A stretch of DNA of 33,818 nucleotides from JAJFUI01 sp039698035. GTDB taxonomy: Bacteria > Planctomycetota > Planctomycetia > Pirellulales > Thermoguttaceae. Numbering within the stretch: position 1 is the first letter of the stretch; the number at the start of each line of letters is the position of its first letter. The DNA lies in assembly GCA_039698035.1 (NCBI GenBank), contig JBDKSW010000016.1, forward strand, positions 1 to 33,818, given 5' to 3'. Below, one piece after another: positions 7,451 to 15,914 of the stretch. The notes beneath the pieces were generated by a model that was not told where the DNA came from, did not search any database, and saw only the letters and a program-made list of their open reading frames with translations. The position numbers and the translations under genes are program-made.

Positions 7451-8641
7451 CTAGTGCCTCACATTCCAGCGAAGCAGCAGGACGGCTGGAATCGTGAGGA
7501 CGACATTGCCCATCCAGAATGAAATGGGCGGCAACGCGCCCGAGGTCGAAAGCTTGTCGCCCAGCATGAGCAGCGGGTAGTAAACGGCCAGGATCGGCAG
7601 GAAGCAGACGAAGAAGTTCGTCAGCACGTCGGCATGGCGGAAGAACATCGCCACGGGAATGCCAATCAGTGCGAAGCAAAGACACGTGAATCCGTTCGAC
7701 CAACGCCGGAAGGGCTCGGCGCGCAGCCGCAAGATCAGCCGCTCGTCCTCGGCAAGCTTCGTCTTTCTCGCGGCGATCAGTTGCGCGTCTCGGGACGATT
7801 CGAGGACGCCAAGCGCCTTGTTGGCCGCTCGCAGTTGTTCGAGCTGTCGCAACTCGGCGCGCACCGCCTTTTTGTCGGCCACCAGTTCCGCGATCAAGTT
7901 GTAGATGTCCCGCGTGGCGACGCGGTCGCGGTGATAGCGGGGCGAAATCGGCGCGGCGATCGGCACGGGCCATTCGTGATAGGCGAAGTAGGCCACCAGG
8001 TTGCCGCGGCCGACGTCCACCTCGCCGTCGCGGCAGACGATCCGCAACATGCGCGTTTTCCAATTGGTGCGGATCTCGGCCTCCGCCGCCGAGATGAGAA
8101 TTTCCGGCTGGCTTCCCACGCCTCGAATCGTAATCTTGGGGCGAATCAGCTTTTGGCCGTCGACGCGCTTGACCGTGATCGAAAACTGAAAACGATTGCA
8201 ACTTCCAGTCTGTCGAAGCATCGAGTAGATGATTTCCTCGACCGATTCGCTCGCGACCCGGTCGATCGACGGACGGCAAAAGGTTGCGGCGATTTCATAC
8301 ATCCAGACGGTGCCAAGACTGCAAAAGGCCGCGACGACCAGCACGGGCCAGACGACCGCCATGGGGCTGACGCCGAGCGACTTGAGCGCGACCATCTCGT
8401 TGAAGCCCGTCATGCGTCCAAAAACGCTGCTGACGGCGTACAGCATGGCCACCGGGATCGTGATGCCCAGGACCTCAGGCAGAATGTAAGGGACGATCCG
8501 GAAGACGAGCAGAAACGGGAGGTGCCAGTCATCGCTCGCCCGTTTCGACATGCCCAGGGTGAAAATCAGTGTCAGCGCAACCAGCGCGATGACAAAATAC
8601 TTCAACACCTCCCAGACGACATATCGCGTCAACACATACAT
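7451..8641 (-). CDS. LptF/LptG-family LPS export permease
   Basis: A 396-residue membrane protein of the YjgP/YjgQ family, the inner-membrane permease that with the LptB ATPase lifts LPS-type lipids into the periplasmic bridge. Three hydrophobic segments lie in residues 1-130 (including VLKYFVIALVALTLIFTL and IVPYILPEVLGITIPVAMLY). A periplasmic domain spans about 130-300, and three more segments fill the last 90 residues. GRMTGFNEMVALKSLGVSP is the family's typical cytoplasmic loop. LptF and LptG normally work as a pair; only one is present here. The ATG at 8641 fits the family's N-terminus. The stop lies directly at the inverted repeat. Confidence 0.85.
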   Translation of the reverse strand: MYVLTRYVVWEVLKYFVIALVALTLIFTLGMSKRASDDWHLPFLLVFRIVPYILPEVLGITIPVAMLYAVSSVFGRMTGFNEMVALKSLGVSPMAVVWPVLVVAAFCSLGTVWMYEIAATFCRPSIDRVASESVEEIIYSMLRQTGSCNRFQFSITVKRVDGQKLIRPKITIRGVGSQPEILISAAEAEIRTNWKTRMLRIVCRDGEVDVGRGNLVAYFAYHEWPVPIAAPISPRYHRDRVATRDIYNLIAELVADKKAVRAELRQLEQLRAANKALGVLESSRDAQLIAARKTKLAEDERLILRLRAEPFRRWSNGFTCLCFALIGIPVAMFFRHADVLTNFFVCFLPILAVYYPLLMLGDKLSTSGALPPISFWMGNVVLTIPAVLLLRWNVRH

Positions 8642-8936
8642 GGGGCTGAATTGTCCAGAAGGCGGTCGGGAAGGGCAAGCTCAGTTGAGAATCGAGGCGA
8701 CAGGCCAAATTGATCGCGGCCTGGCGGCGACCACCGCCGGCGATCCACGTTGATCGCGGTGGCTGGCCTCTGCGGCGTCCCCGCCATGTATTGTTCGTCC
8801 GTTCGGCCGTCGATGCTCGCTCTTGGTCGAGACAGCCTTTGTATGTTGCCTAGTCTTCCTGTTTATTGATCTTGACCCCATTGGGCGGTTTGGCTATCGT
8901 CTTGCTCGGAAAACTCGACGGCTCGCCGGTGAACGC
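8642..8936. other. Divergent intergenic region with a 10-bp direct repeat
   Basis: This gap separates the permease gene from the plus-strand glycosyltransferase. TTGATCGCGG occurs at 8710-8719 and again at 8750-8759, exactly 40 bp apart, with a CCACCGCCGG segment between. No clear promoter was identified. The plus-strand frame is open from a TTG at 8823, but the translated extension does not look like protein sequence. Confidence 0.4.
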
Positions 8937-10208
8937 ATGAACGCGCATTGGCTAACAGTTTATCTGAGTCTCATGGGGCTGGTCATTGTACAGTCCCTCT
9001 TGCTGGCGTTGCAGACCTGGGAACACCGTCGCTACGTCCGCAGTTGCATGCGCGGCCTGGACCGCCACCAACCCAAGGGCCGCGTGGCTCTTTTCGCCCC
9101 CTGCAAGGGCGTCGATATCGAGCTCGAGACGAACCTTCGCGCCCTGATGCAGCAGGACTACGACGACTACGAGATCACGTTCATCGTCGAAAGCGTCGAC
9201 GACCCCGCGTGCGGGGCCATTCGGCGAGCGATGGCGGCTCACCCCTGGGTGCCAGCCCGGGTCGTCATTGCCGGCAAGGCGGCCGAGGGCGGCCAAAAGG
9301 TGCACAATCTTCGCGTCGCCACAGAGCATGTTTCGTCGCGAGTCGAATATTTGGCGTTCGTAGACTCCGACGCGCGACCGCGGCCGGAATGGCTGCGCAT
9401 GATGGTCGCGCGACTTAGCGAGCCCGGTTGGGGCGCCGTCACCGGTTACCGTTGGTTTACGCCTGAAAAGGCGACGGCGGCCAACGCGCTGGTCTACAGC
9501 ATGAACTGCGACATCTTGTCGCTCCTGACGCGGAGCAGCCACCATCTGATTTGGGGCGGCTCTTGGGCCATCCGCCGCGAGCTGTTCGATCAGATCGGCC
9601 TGCGAGACGCTTGGAAGGGAACGCTCAGCGACGACCTGGTCGCCAGCCGGCTGATGCGGCAAGCCAAGCTTGCCGTGCGGTTCGAGCCGGCCTGCGTCGT
9701 CGCCTCGCCGTTGCACGAATCGCTCGGCTCGGCCCTGGCCTTTATCCGCCGGCAATACCTCATCGCGCGGTTTTACACGTTTGATTGGTGGCTGTTTTCC
9801 TTGGTGGCCGCCACGTTTTCAAGTTTCACCCGACTGGTAAACCTGGGCGTCTTGGTTTGGAGCCTGATGAGCGGCTCGCCGTCGCCGTGGATTCCGTTGG
9901 CCATCTGCGGCGTGCTTTATCTCGTGTCGATCTATCGCGGCTGGCTGCGTCAGGACCTGGTGAAAACGTACTTCCCGCACTGGGAACGCGCATCTCGGCC
10001 GATTCAGCGGTTCGACATCTGGGCGAACCCCGTCGTGGAACTCGCGCATTGGGTCGGCGTTGCCAGCGCGGGCATCGGCCGGAATATCGACTGGCGCGGT
10101 ATTCGCTACCATGTCCTGCCCGGTGGAAGGGTGCAAGCCATTTTGCGCCGCGACCTGCCATGCCGACAGATGGACGAAGAACCGATGCAGTACCGCAAGG
10201 CCGGCTAG
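8937..10208 (+). CDS. GT21/GT2-family glycosyltransferase, ceramide-glucosyltransferase-like
   Basis: A 423-residue protein from the ATG at 8937, preceded by GGTGA. A hydrophobic segment (5-27) anchors the N-terminus. The catalytic GT-A domain shows APCKGVDIELETNL near 54, FVDSDARPRPEW with the DSD at 143-145, WGGSWAIRRE near 207, LSDDLVASRL (D232/D233) and RRQYLIARFY (Q273), the D, D, D, Q-x-x-R-type set of processive-looking family 2/21 enzymes. Several hydrophobic segments follow (280-345). The family includes ceramide glucosyltransferases and HpnI, which glycosylates hopanoid or lipid acceptors. A lipid acceptor is therefore likely, but its identity cannot be read from sequence. It stands alone, divergent from the LPS permease, and a lipid-glycan role would fit that neighbour. 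Confidence 0.85.
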   Translation: MNAHWLTVYLSLMGLVIVQSLLLALQTWEHRRYVRSCMRGLDRHQPKGRVALFAPCKGVDIELETNLRALMQQDYDDYEITFIVESVDDPACGAIRRAMAAHPWVPARVVIAGKAAEGGQKVHNLRVATEHVSSRVEYLAFVDSDARPRPEWLRMMVARLSEPGWGAVTGYRWFTPEKATAANALVYSMNCDILSLLTRSSHHLIWGGSWAIRRELFDQIGLRDAWKGTLSDDLVASRLMRQAKLAVRFEPACVVASPLHESLGSALAFIRRQYLIARFYTFDWWLFSLVAATFSSFTRLVNLGVLVWSLMSGSPSPWIPLAICGVLYLVSIYRGWLRQDLVKTYFPHWERASRPIQRFDIWANPVVELAHWVGVASAGIGRNIDWRGIRYHVLPGGRVQAILRRDLPCRQMDEEPMQYRKAG

Positions 10209-10237
10209 AGGCCGCCGGCGGTTGCACGTGTTGATGC

Positions 10238-10993
10238 TCATCGGCACATGATCGGCTCCTCGTCCATGCTGGATAGCTCCATCCGAAGAATCTCCCGTTT
10301 CCATCCGCCTTCGTGCACTGGCCATCCCTGAACGACGCCCGGCCCCTGCCAGGCTCGCCGCGGACGGCACTCTTCATGCACCCGACGCCAACAGGCCATT
10401 TCGCTCGGCAGCGGCGGCGGCACGCGGCCCTCGACGTTGCCGCGCCGAAACGACAGACGTCGCTGGTCGAAAATGCTGATGATCACCGGCGGGCAGCAGT
10501 CGAGCATCCGTCGGGCGATCAACTCGTGGCTCGCGGTGGTGTAGCGCGCCTTTAATGCGATCAGGTCCCACGCGCAGGCCGACCCGTCCGCGGCGAACCA
10601 GTCCGTGGGCAGCAGGAGCCGGCCGGCCAGTTGGTTGGCCACCTGTTCTCGGGCGTTTGGCGGTGCAACCCGGGGATCGTCGCCCCAATAGTCAAACACG
10701 CAGTGGGCCGCATGTTCGCCGATCTCATGGGCGACGGCCCATTGTTGGCGTTCCCTGCGAGGATCGGGGCGCAGCAGGATGGTGGCGATCGGCCGGCCCA
10801 TCGCACGCCCGTGGAGTCGCACGTACCGAGCTCGGCCTTGCTGACGATCGTCCCAAGCCAGGGTGATGCCAAGCGCCCTGGCCATCGCGATGGCATCGAC
10901 CGGCGGCCGGCGAACGTCCGCTTGCCGGAGCAAGTCGGCGGCCACATGGTCCAGCCCGGCAATCAGTTCTTCGTGAGTGTGTTCGGAAAGCAT
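10238..10993 (-). CDS. ImmA/IrrE-type (DUF955) zinc peptidase domain protein
   Basis: A 251-residue protein. Residues 30-150 fit the ImmA/IrrE fold: PVDAIAMARALGI, then ATILLRPD, then QQWAVAHEIGEHAAHCVFDY, then a NQLAGRLLLPTDWF stretch matching the family's N-x-FAA-x-LLMP motif. The usual zinc motif is HExxH. Here it reads H89-E90-I-G-E-H94, with one extra residue between Glu and the second His. Known members cleave repressors, as ImmA does in ICEBs1 and IrrE in Deinococcus. No helix-turn-helix partner or phage gene is adjacent, so the substrate is unknown. The C-terminal ~90 residues, with charged Arg/Glu-rich stretches, are not part of the core domain. Confidence 0.8.
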   Translation of the reverse strand: MLSEHTHEELIAGLDHVAADLLRQADVRRPPVDAIAMARALGITLAWDDRQQGRARYVRLHGRAMGRPIATILLRPDPRRERQQWAVAHEIGEHAAHCVFDYWGDDPRVAPPNAREQVANQLAGRLLLPTDWFAADGSACAWDLIALKARYTTASHELIARRMLDCCPPVIISIFDQRRLSFRRGNVEGRVPPPLPSEMACWRRVHEECRPRRAWQGPGVVQGWPVHEGGWKREILRMELSSMDEEPIMCR

Positions 10994-11025
10994 GGCAGCG
11001 CACCGCGGGGCGTGTAGCTTTGTAC

Positions 11026-11053
11026 ACTATAGCACCGGTCGCCGATTCCGCAA
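11026..11053 (-). promoter_or_regulatory. Candidate promoter of the ImmA/IrrE gene
   Basis: On the minus strand the -10 reads TATAGT (11026-11031). A weak -35, TTGCGG (11048-11053), lies 16 bp away. The -10 end is 33 bp upstream of the start codon. The -10 is good and the -35 poor. Confidence 0.35.
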
Positions 11054-11250
11054 GCAAGCGCAGAAAAACTGCAAAGCAAGGCTTGGATGCGCTGAAAGCT
11101 TCCTGATCGTGGCTCGTTGGAACAGCTTATTGACGGTTGCTTGGCCAAGGGACTGGTGGGCCGACGTATTCGCCCCATTTTCGAGCCTTCCGATGGTCGG
11201 CCTTGGATTCATTGGTGGTGCAAAGGTCACCAGGTTACGCTGCACGGCAC

Positions 11251-11278
11251 GAATTCTTCGCTGCGCTCAGCAATGACA
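11251..11278. repeat. Copy of a common dispersed intergenic palindromic motif
   Basis: The segment contains GAATTCTTCGCTGCGCTCAG followed by CAATGACA. It closely resembles the short ATTCTTCGCTxCGCTCAGAATGACA element that I recall from intergenic DNA of many unrelated bacterial genomes. GCTGCGCTCAG is partly self-complementary with TTCGC. The identification is from memory. Confidence 0.4.
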
Positions 11279-11323
11279 CCTTGCGAGGACGTTGTATTTC
11301 TTGTGTTGGCCCCACCAGGCCAC

Positions 11324-11352
11324 TTGGGCGCGGGCTGTTCATCGGGTAATAT
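11324..11352 (+). promoter_or_regulatory. Candidate promoter of the rimO operon
   Basis: TTGGGC (11324-11329) and TAATAT (11347-11352) are separated by 17 bp. This would start transcription near 11359, giving a leader of about 56 nt before the GTG of rimO. Each box matches the sigma-70 consensus at only 3-4 of 6 positions. Confidence 0.35.
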
Positions 11353-11414
11353 GGAGGGATTGAGTAAGCAAAGCAGACGCCCTTCGCCACACAAACGCCT
11401 CCCGACTCGATTCC

Positions 11415-12773
11415 GTGCCCTCGAAGAAAACAACTCCCCGCCGCACGTACGCCCTGGTAAGCCTCGGCTGTCCCAAGAACTTGGTCGACAGCGAACGCAT
11501 GGCAGGGCTGCTGGATCGCGACGGTTACGAAATGGTTGCCGAGCCGGACGACGCCGAGACGGTCGTTATCAATACGTGCGGTTTCATCGGCGACGCGCGG
11601 GCCGAATCCTACCAGGCCATCGACGAGATGCTGCGGCTCAAACGCCGCGGCCGGGTACGACGTGTGATTGTCGCCGGCTGTCTGGCCGAGCGAGACCGCG
11701 AGTCGTTGCTCGAGCGGTATCCCGAAATCGACCAACTGATTGGCGTGTTCGCTCGGGACGAAATCGCCGTGGCCGTTGGGCGACTGGATAAGACGCCTGC
11801 ACCCGACGGCCCGACGGCCCTTTTCCGCCCGGCCCCCAGCCGGCCGTTGCCGGACGACGGTCGCCGACGGATCACGCTGCCGCACTTGGCCTATCTGAAG
11901 ATTGCCGAGGGCTGCAACCGGCTGTGCAGTTTCTGCGCGATCCCGCGGATGCGAGGGCCGTACGCCAGCAAGCCGATCGAGCAGGTCGTGGCCGAAGCGG
12001 AAGAGCTGGCCGCCGATGGCGTTCGCGAGCTCGTGCTGGTTGCGCAGGATACGACGTTTTATGGGATGGACCTCGATCGGCGGCCGCAATTGGCCGAGCT
12101 GCTCCGGCGACTCGATCGCGTGGACGGTCTCCGCTGGATCCGCCTGATGTACCTCTACCCGATGCATTTGACCGAGGAACTGATCGAGACCATCGCCGGC
12201 GGCCAGAAGATTTTGCCGTACCTCGATATTCCTTTGCAGCACATCAGCGACGACGTGTTGCGGCGGATGCGGCGCCAGGTGAACCGCGAGCAAACCGAAG
12301 CGTTGCTCGATCGCCTGCGCCAGGGCGTCAAGTCGCTCGCGCTGCGAACGACCCTGCTGACTGGTTTTCCCGGCGAAACGGATCAACAATTCGAGGAGCT
12401 GCTCGAGTTTGTCCGGCGGCAGCGATTCGAGCGGCTCGGCGCGTTTGCCTTCTCGAGCGAGCCGGGGACCGCCGCGGCGGACCTTGACCAACCGTTGCCA
12501 GAAGAGGTAAAACTGTCTCGTCGCGATCGCCTGATGGCCCTGCAGCAGGAGATCGCGTTCGAGTGGAGTGCCTCGCAAGTGGGGAAGCGTCTCGACGTGA
12601 TGATTGACGCCCCCGTGCCAGGCCAGCGGACGGCCTTCGTCGGGCGCAGTTGGGCCGACGCCCCCGAGGTTGACGGTCAAGTCTATGTGACCGGCAGCCG
12701 ACTGACGCCCGGCCAAGTTGTGTCCTGCGAAGTCGTCGCCGCGAAACAATACGATCTGATCGCCATTGCCTGA
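11415..12773 (+). CDS. rimO: Ribosomal protein S12 methylthiotransferase
   Basis: A 452-residue radical SAM methylthiotransferase that adds a methylthio group to the conserved aspartate of ribosomal protein S12 (Asp88 in E. coli). The N-terminal domain has three cysteines for the auxiliary cluster (C19 in SLGCPKN, C55 in NTCGF, C89 in VAGCLAE). The radical SAM motif is CNRLCSFC (C167, C171, C174), followed by AIPRMRGPYASKP, which separates RimO from MiaB. LVAQDTTFYGMDL and LDIPLQHISDDVL are also typical. The C-terminal ~65 residues form the TRAM RNA-binding domain. The start is a GTG at 11415; the next in-frame ATG would delete the first cluster cysteine, so GTG is preferred. Gene length is normal. 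Confidence 0.95.
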   Translation: MPSKKTTPRRTYALVSLGCPKNLVDSERMAGLLDRDGYEMVAEPDDAETVVINTCGFIGDARAESYQAIDEMLRLKRRGRVRRVIVAGCLAERDRESLLERYPEIDQLIGVFARDEIAVAVGRLDKTPAPDGPTALFRPAPSRPLPDDGRRRITLPHLAYLKIAEGCNRLCSFCAIPRMRGPYASKPIEQVVAEAEELAADGVRELVLVAQDTTFYGMDLDRRPQLAELLRRLDRVDGLRWIRLMYLYPMHLTEELIETIAGGQKILPYLDIPLQHISDDVLRRMRRQVNREQTEALLDRLRQGVKSLALRTTLLTGFPGETDQQFEELLEFVRRQRFERLGAFAFSSEPGTAAADLDQPLPEEVKLSRRDRLMALQQEIAFEWSASQVGKRLDVMIDAPVPGQRTAFVGRSWADAPEVDGQVYVTGSRLTPGQVVSCEVVAAKQYDLIAIA

Positions 12774-12777
12774 AGCT

Positions 12778-13341
12778 ATGAACCTACCGAACCAGTTGAC
12801 GAGTCTGCGGCTGATGCTTTCGGTGGTGCTGTTCTGTTTCATCGCGACCGGCTACTACTTCACCAGCTTCTGGCTCTTCGTCGTCGCGGCCGGCACCGAT
12901 TGGCTCGATGGCTACTACGCCCGCAAGTACGGGCAGGTCACCACGCTGGGCCGTATTCTCGATCCATTCGCCGACAAGGTGATTATTTGCGGCACGTTCA
13001 TCTTCTTGATTGGCGTCAAGCAGATCACGGACCTCCGCTGGGGATTGCAGGCGTGGATGGTCGTCGTGATCGTGGGCCGCGAGCTTCTGGTGACCGCGTT
13101 GCGGAGCTTCATCGAGGAGCGAGGTTCCGATTTCTCCGCCAAAATGTCCGGCAAACTGAAGATGGTTTTGCAGTGTGTGGCTGCCGGCGCCTGCCTGTTT
13201 TGCCTTTCGTACGAGCCGTTGTCGCGGTCTCCCGACTGGTGCCAGTGGGTTCTGTTCCTGTCGGTTTGGGCGGCGGTCGTCCTGACGGTCTATTCCGGCG
13301 TGGTCTACATTTTCGTCGCCACACGGCTGCTGCGGAAGTAG
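12778..13341 (+). CDS. pgsA: CDP-diacylglycerol-glycerol-3-phosphate 3-phosphatidyltransferase
   Basis: A 187-residue integral membrane enzyme that makes phosphatidylglycerophosphate from CDP-diacylglycerol, the first committed step to phosphatidylglycerol. The CDP-alcohol phosphatidyltransferase motif is complete: DWLDGYYARKYGQVTTLGR followed by ILDPFADK, giving the D-G-x2-A-R-x8-G-x3-D-x3-D pattern. NLPNQLTSLRL at the N-terminus is typical for PgsA. About five hydrophobic segments are present. The ATG at 12778 lies 4 bp after the rimO stop and gives the standard N-terminus; an upstream in-frame TTG at 12766 overlaps rimO and is less likely. Confidence 0.93.
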   Translation: MNLPNQLTSLRLMLSVVLFCFIATGYYFTSFWLFVVAAGTDWLDGYYARKYGQVTTLGRILDPFADKVIICGTFIFLIGVKQITDLRWGLQAWMVVVIVGRELLVTALRSFIEERGSDFSAKMSGKLKMVLQCVAAGACLFCLSYEPLSRSPDWCQWVLFLSVWAAVVLTVYSGVVYIFVATRLLRK

Positions 13342-13400
13342 CGGAATCGCGCCCTCGCGAGTCCAAGGGGCGCACGGCGTCTTCTCGCAAAATGTGAGGA

Positions 13401-14336
13401 ATGCGTGCTGTCTGCCAGGCGACGCCGATGCAACCGACCGTGACACTACCGGAGGCCGTTTTTCTCGTGCTGGCCGCGCTGGCGGCCGTGGCCGCGTGGG
13501 CGGCTGTTGCCCGGCGTTGGTTGGGTCGCCGGCCGCTGATGGCCTATCAGCCTCGCCGACCCGTGCCGTGGCGCGGCATTGACGTGGCGGTCCTTGTTGC
13601 CACGTATGGCCTGATGCCGTTCCTCGTGATGCACGTGGCTCAGGATTGGTTCGGCATGGAGCCGCCCGTTGAGGCGCGCGCCCAGCGGGCAAACACCGAG
13701 CATCCCGTGGGCCGTGTCTTGCTGGAACGCCCCGGCGTCTCGGCCGTCCTGGTCTCGGTCGCTCTGGCGGCGATCGTAGCCCCGCTGGTCGAGGAGCTTC
13801 TCTTTCGTTTGTTGCTGCAAGGTTGGTTCGAGTCGCTCGAACGGCGGTCTCGGCGCGGGGCCAGGCTGTGCCGGCCTTTCATGGCGGGCGTCGTGCCCGT
13901 GACGCTCGTCGCGCTCTTGTTTGCCGGCATTCATTTTCGAGAGCCGGAACCGGTGAGCATGCCGACCATCGTTTATTTCCAAAACGTCCAACTGGTTGCG
14001 AGCCTGCTGACCGTCGGCGTGCTGATCGGTTGGTTGCGGTTCGCGGTTGGGGCGACGTTCGAGGACCTCGGCATCGTCCGCAGCAAGCTGATGGCCGACA
14101 TCAAGCTCGGCCTCGTTGCGCTGGCGGCCACGCTCGCACCGATTTATGGCGTTGCGACCGTCGCCAAGGCATTGCTTCCCGCCGGCGTTGTCGCAGACCC
14201 GATTCCGCTTTTCCCCTTGGCGCTCGTTTTGGGAATACTCTACTATCGCACGCACCGCATTGTGCCGGCCATCGTGATGCACATGGGCTTCAATGCGGCG
14301 GCCGTCCTCCTGGCGCTCAGCACAACGCCGAGCTGA
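13401..14336 (+). CDS. CPBP-family intramembrane glutamic protease
   Basis: A 311-residue polytopic protein of the CPBP/ABI family (Rce1-like intramembrane proteases). The motifs are VEELLFRLLLQGW (E-E-x3-R), FAGIHF (His) and HMGFNAAA (H-x3-N) near the C-terminus, in the expected order and each in a hydrophobic helix. About eight membrane segments are visible. Bacterial members serve in prenyl-protein or peptide processing and in self-immunity; the substrate here cannot be told. The start is uncertain: the ATG at 13401 directly abuts a GAGGA, which is too close, while the ATG at 13428 has AGGCG at better spacing. The gene lies in the rimO-pgsA run. Confidence 0.82.
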   Translation: MRAVCQATPMQPTVTLPEAVFLVLAALAAVAAWAAVARRWLGRRPLMAYQPRRPVPWRGIDVAVLVATYGLMPFLVMHVAQDWFGMEPPVEARAQRANTEHPVGRVLLERPGVSAVLVSVALAAIVAPLVEELLFRLLLQGWFESLERRSRRGARLCRPFMAGVVPVTLVALLFAGIHFREPEPVSMPTIVYFQNVQLVASLLTVGVLIGWLRFAVGATFEDLGIVRSKLMADIKLGLVALAATLAPIYGVATVAKALLPAGVVADPIPLFPLALVLGILYYRTHRIVPAIVMHMGFNAAAVLLALSTTPS

Positions 14337-14409
14337 CCCGACGCCCTGCGTTGGCACAAGACGCACAGAGCGAGAACCGCACTATTTTTCCATCGCCTCG
14401 GCCAATTGC

Positions 14410-15891
14410 ATGGAACTGTCCGTGGGGTCCATAAAGCGAGCTGTTCCGCTGGCAACGTGGCTGACGCCGCTCGTGCTGTGGCTGTTGCTGACGCTCGTCT
14501 ACTTGGGACGCGGCAATGGGCTGACCCCCGACAGCGCCAGCTACATCGAGTGCGCCGAGAGCATCGCGGCTGGGCGCGGTTTTCAGGTGCGACCGTTTGG
14601 CGGCCTCGACGCGCGGCTTTGGCAGCCGCTCGACAGCTTTCCGCCCGGCTATCCGCTGCTAACGGCCGGGCTAATGCGGCTCGGCCTCAGCGACGCCTAT
14701 CTTGCCGCGCGAACGGTGTCCGTCGTTTGCTCCGGTCTGTTTCTCGTCTTGATGGTGACGTTCTATGCCAGGACATTGCCGGCCGCTGCGAGCATGTTGC
14801 TGGGCATGGCGCTGGTCGCCACGCCGCGCATGCTCAGCTACGAAACGACGTGCCTGAGCGAATCGGCCTACACGCTGTTGGCCGCCATCTCACTGTTCTT
14901 GTTGCTGAGGGGGACGAGCGACGCTCGAGCTTCGGCGGCATGGCTTCTTGCCGCCGGCTTGGTGGCCGGCTGCGCCTGGTGCGTCCGGAACGTGGGTGTC
15001 GCGCTGCTGCTGGCTTCCCTCGTGTATCTGATTGGCCAGTCGTCGCGGTTTCGGCTTGGCCGTCTGGCGCTGGCCGCCGGCGTCTGGCTCACCGGCTGGC
15101 TCGTCGCCGCTGGATGGCTTCTGATTTGGGACTACCGGACGTTCGGCACGCTGAGGCCCTACCGGATGCCGGCCCGCGAGCTTTCGGCCGGCTCGGCGGC
15201 GATCATTGCCTTGGCCGTGGTCATTACGGCTGCGGCGTTACGACTGCTTCTTCGTCGCGGCCAAAGTCGCCCGGCCGTTGGCGATCCGCGTGTCTGCCTG
15301 CTGGGGGGATTCTTGCTGTTTCACGTGTTGACCATTATCATGGCCCATTGCGTCTATCGCCTGGGTGAGGCGGCCTCGAGCTTCCGATTCTATATGCCCG
15401 TGTATTGGATCGGCTTGTGGATCGCCGCACTCTGGCTGCGACGGCTTGCGGGACGTTCCAAGTCGGTCGGCGTGGCGATCGTTGCCGCGGGGGTTGTTTG
15501 GGTCGTGTCGATGGTCGTCGGGGCGCTGGTTCCCTCAGCAGGGCGTCGGCCAGAGCTTGACCGGCGGGACGCGGCTCGACTGGGACGCCAGATCCCCAGC
15601 GACAAGCTGGTCCTTGGCGACGATGTGGAATCGCTGCGAGTATTCGGAAAAATCAATGCTCGTCGCCTGCCGGACCGGGCTTACGGACAGGTTCCGTTAG
15701 CGTGGGCCGACATCCGGGCGGCTGGCCGCGATGGCCGTTTATGGGGGATCGCTGTCCGGGATGAAAAGGCGTGTGGCGAGGGGCGATTTGGCGAGGCGCT
15801 GCGTCGGCTGGGCTCGACCACCGATGGCTTGCCGCATTTTCGGAAGATCAACGCCGAAAGCCAAATGTCGGTTTGGCAGTTCGTGCCGTAG
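14410..15891 (+). CDS. GT-C-type polytopic membrane glycosyltransferase-like protein
   Basis: A 493-residue protein with about ten hydrophobic segments, a short cytoplasmic N-terminus and a soluble C-terminal tail of ~90 residues. The first loop after helix 1 reads LTPDSASYIECAESIAAGRG, then PFGGLDARLWQPLDSFPPGY. An acidic residue in this loop is the usual catalytic position in GT-C enzymes such as PMT and ArnT, which use polyprenyl-phosphate sugars at the periplasmic face. The exact GT-C family was not identified. It is followed 23 bp later by a UbiA-family enzyme that could make its lipid-linked donor. The ATG at 14410 was chosen over an extension to 14293, which would overlap the end of the protease gene. 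Confidence 0.7.
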   Translation: MELSVGSIKRAVPLATWLTPLVLWLLLTLVYLGRGNGLTPDSASYIECAESIAAGRGFQVRPFGGLDARLWQPLDSFPPGYPLLTAGLMRLGLSDAYLAARTVSVVCSGLFLVLMVTFYARTLPAAASMLLGMALVATPRMLSYETTCLSESAYTLLAAISLFLLLRGTSDARASAAWLLAAGLVAGCAWCVRNVGVALLLASLVYLIGQSSRFRLGRLALAAGVWLTGWLVAAGWLLIWDYRTFGTLRPYRMPARELSAGSAAIIALAVVITAAALRLLLRRGQSRPAVGDPRVCLLGGFLLFHVLTIIMAHCVYRLGEAASSFRFYMPVYWIGLWIAALWLRRLAGRSKSVGVAIVAAGVVWVVSMVVGALVPSAGRRPELDRRDAARLGRQIPSDKLVLGDDVESLRVFGKINARRLPDRAYGQVPLAWADIRAAGRDGRLWGIAVRDEKACGEGRFGEALRRLGSTTDGLPHFRKINAESQMSVWQFVP

Positions 15892-15914
15892 GACCGTGTG
15901 ACCGGAATTACGCC

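Larger units (their letters stand above)
10994..11414. other. Intergenic region between the ImmA/IrrE gene and rimO
   Basis: A 421-bp divergent gap. No credible gene was found; short open frames on both strands have no recognisable content. It holds candidate promoters for both flanking genes and one palindromic-type repeat, listed separately. Confidence 0.6.

Noticed and set aside
10994..11414. Possible small gene between the ImmA/IrrE gene and rimO
   Set aside because: Short frames there have no ribosome site or conserved motif, and one includes the dispersed repeat.
11235..12842. A 535-codon minus-strand frame
   Set aside because: It is antisense to rimO, which has complete cysteine motifs on the plus strand.
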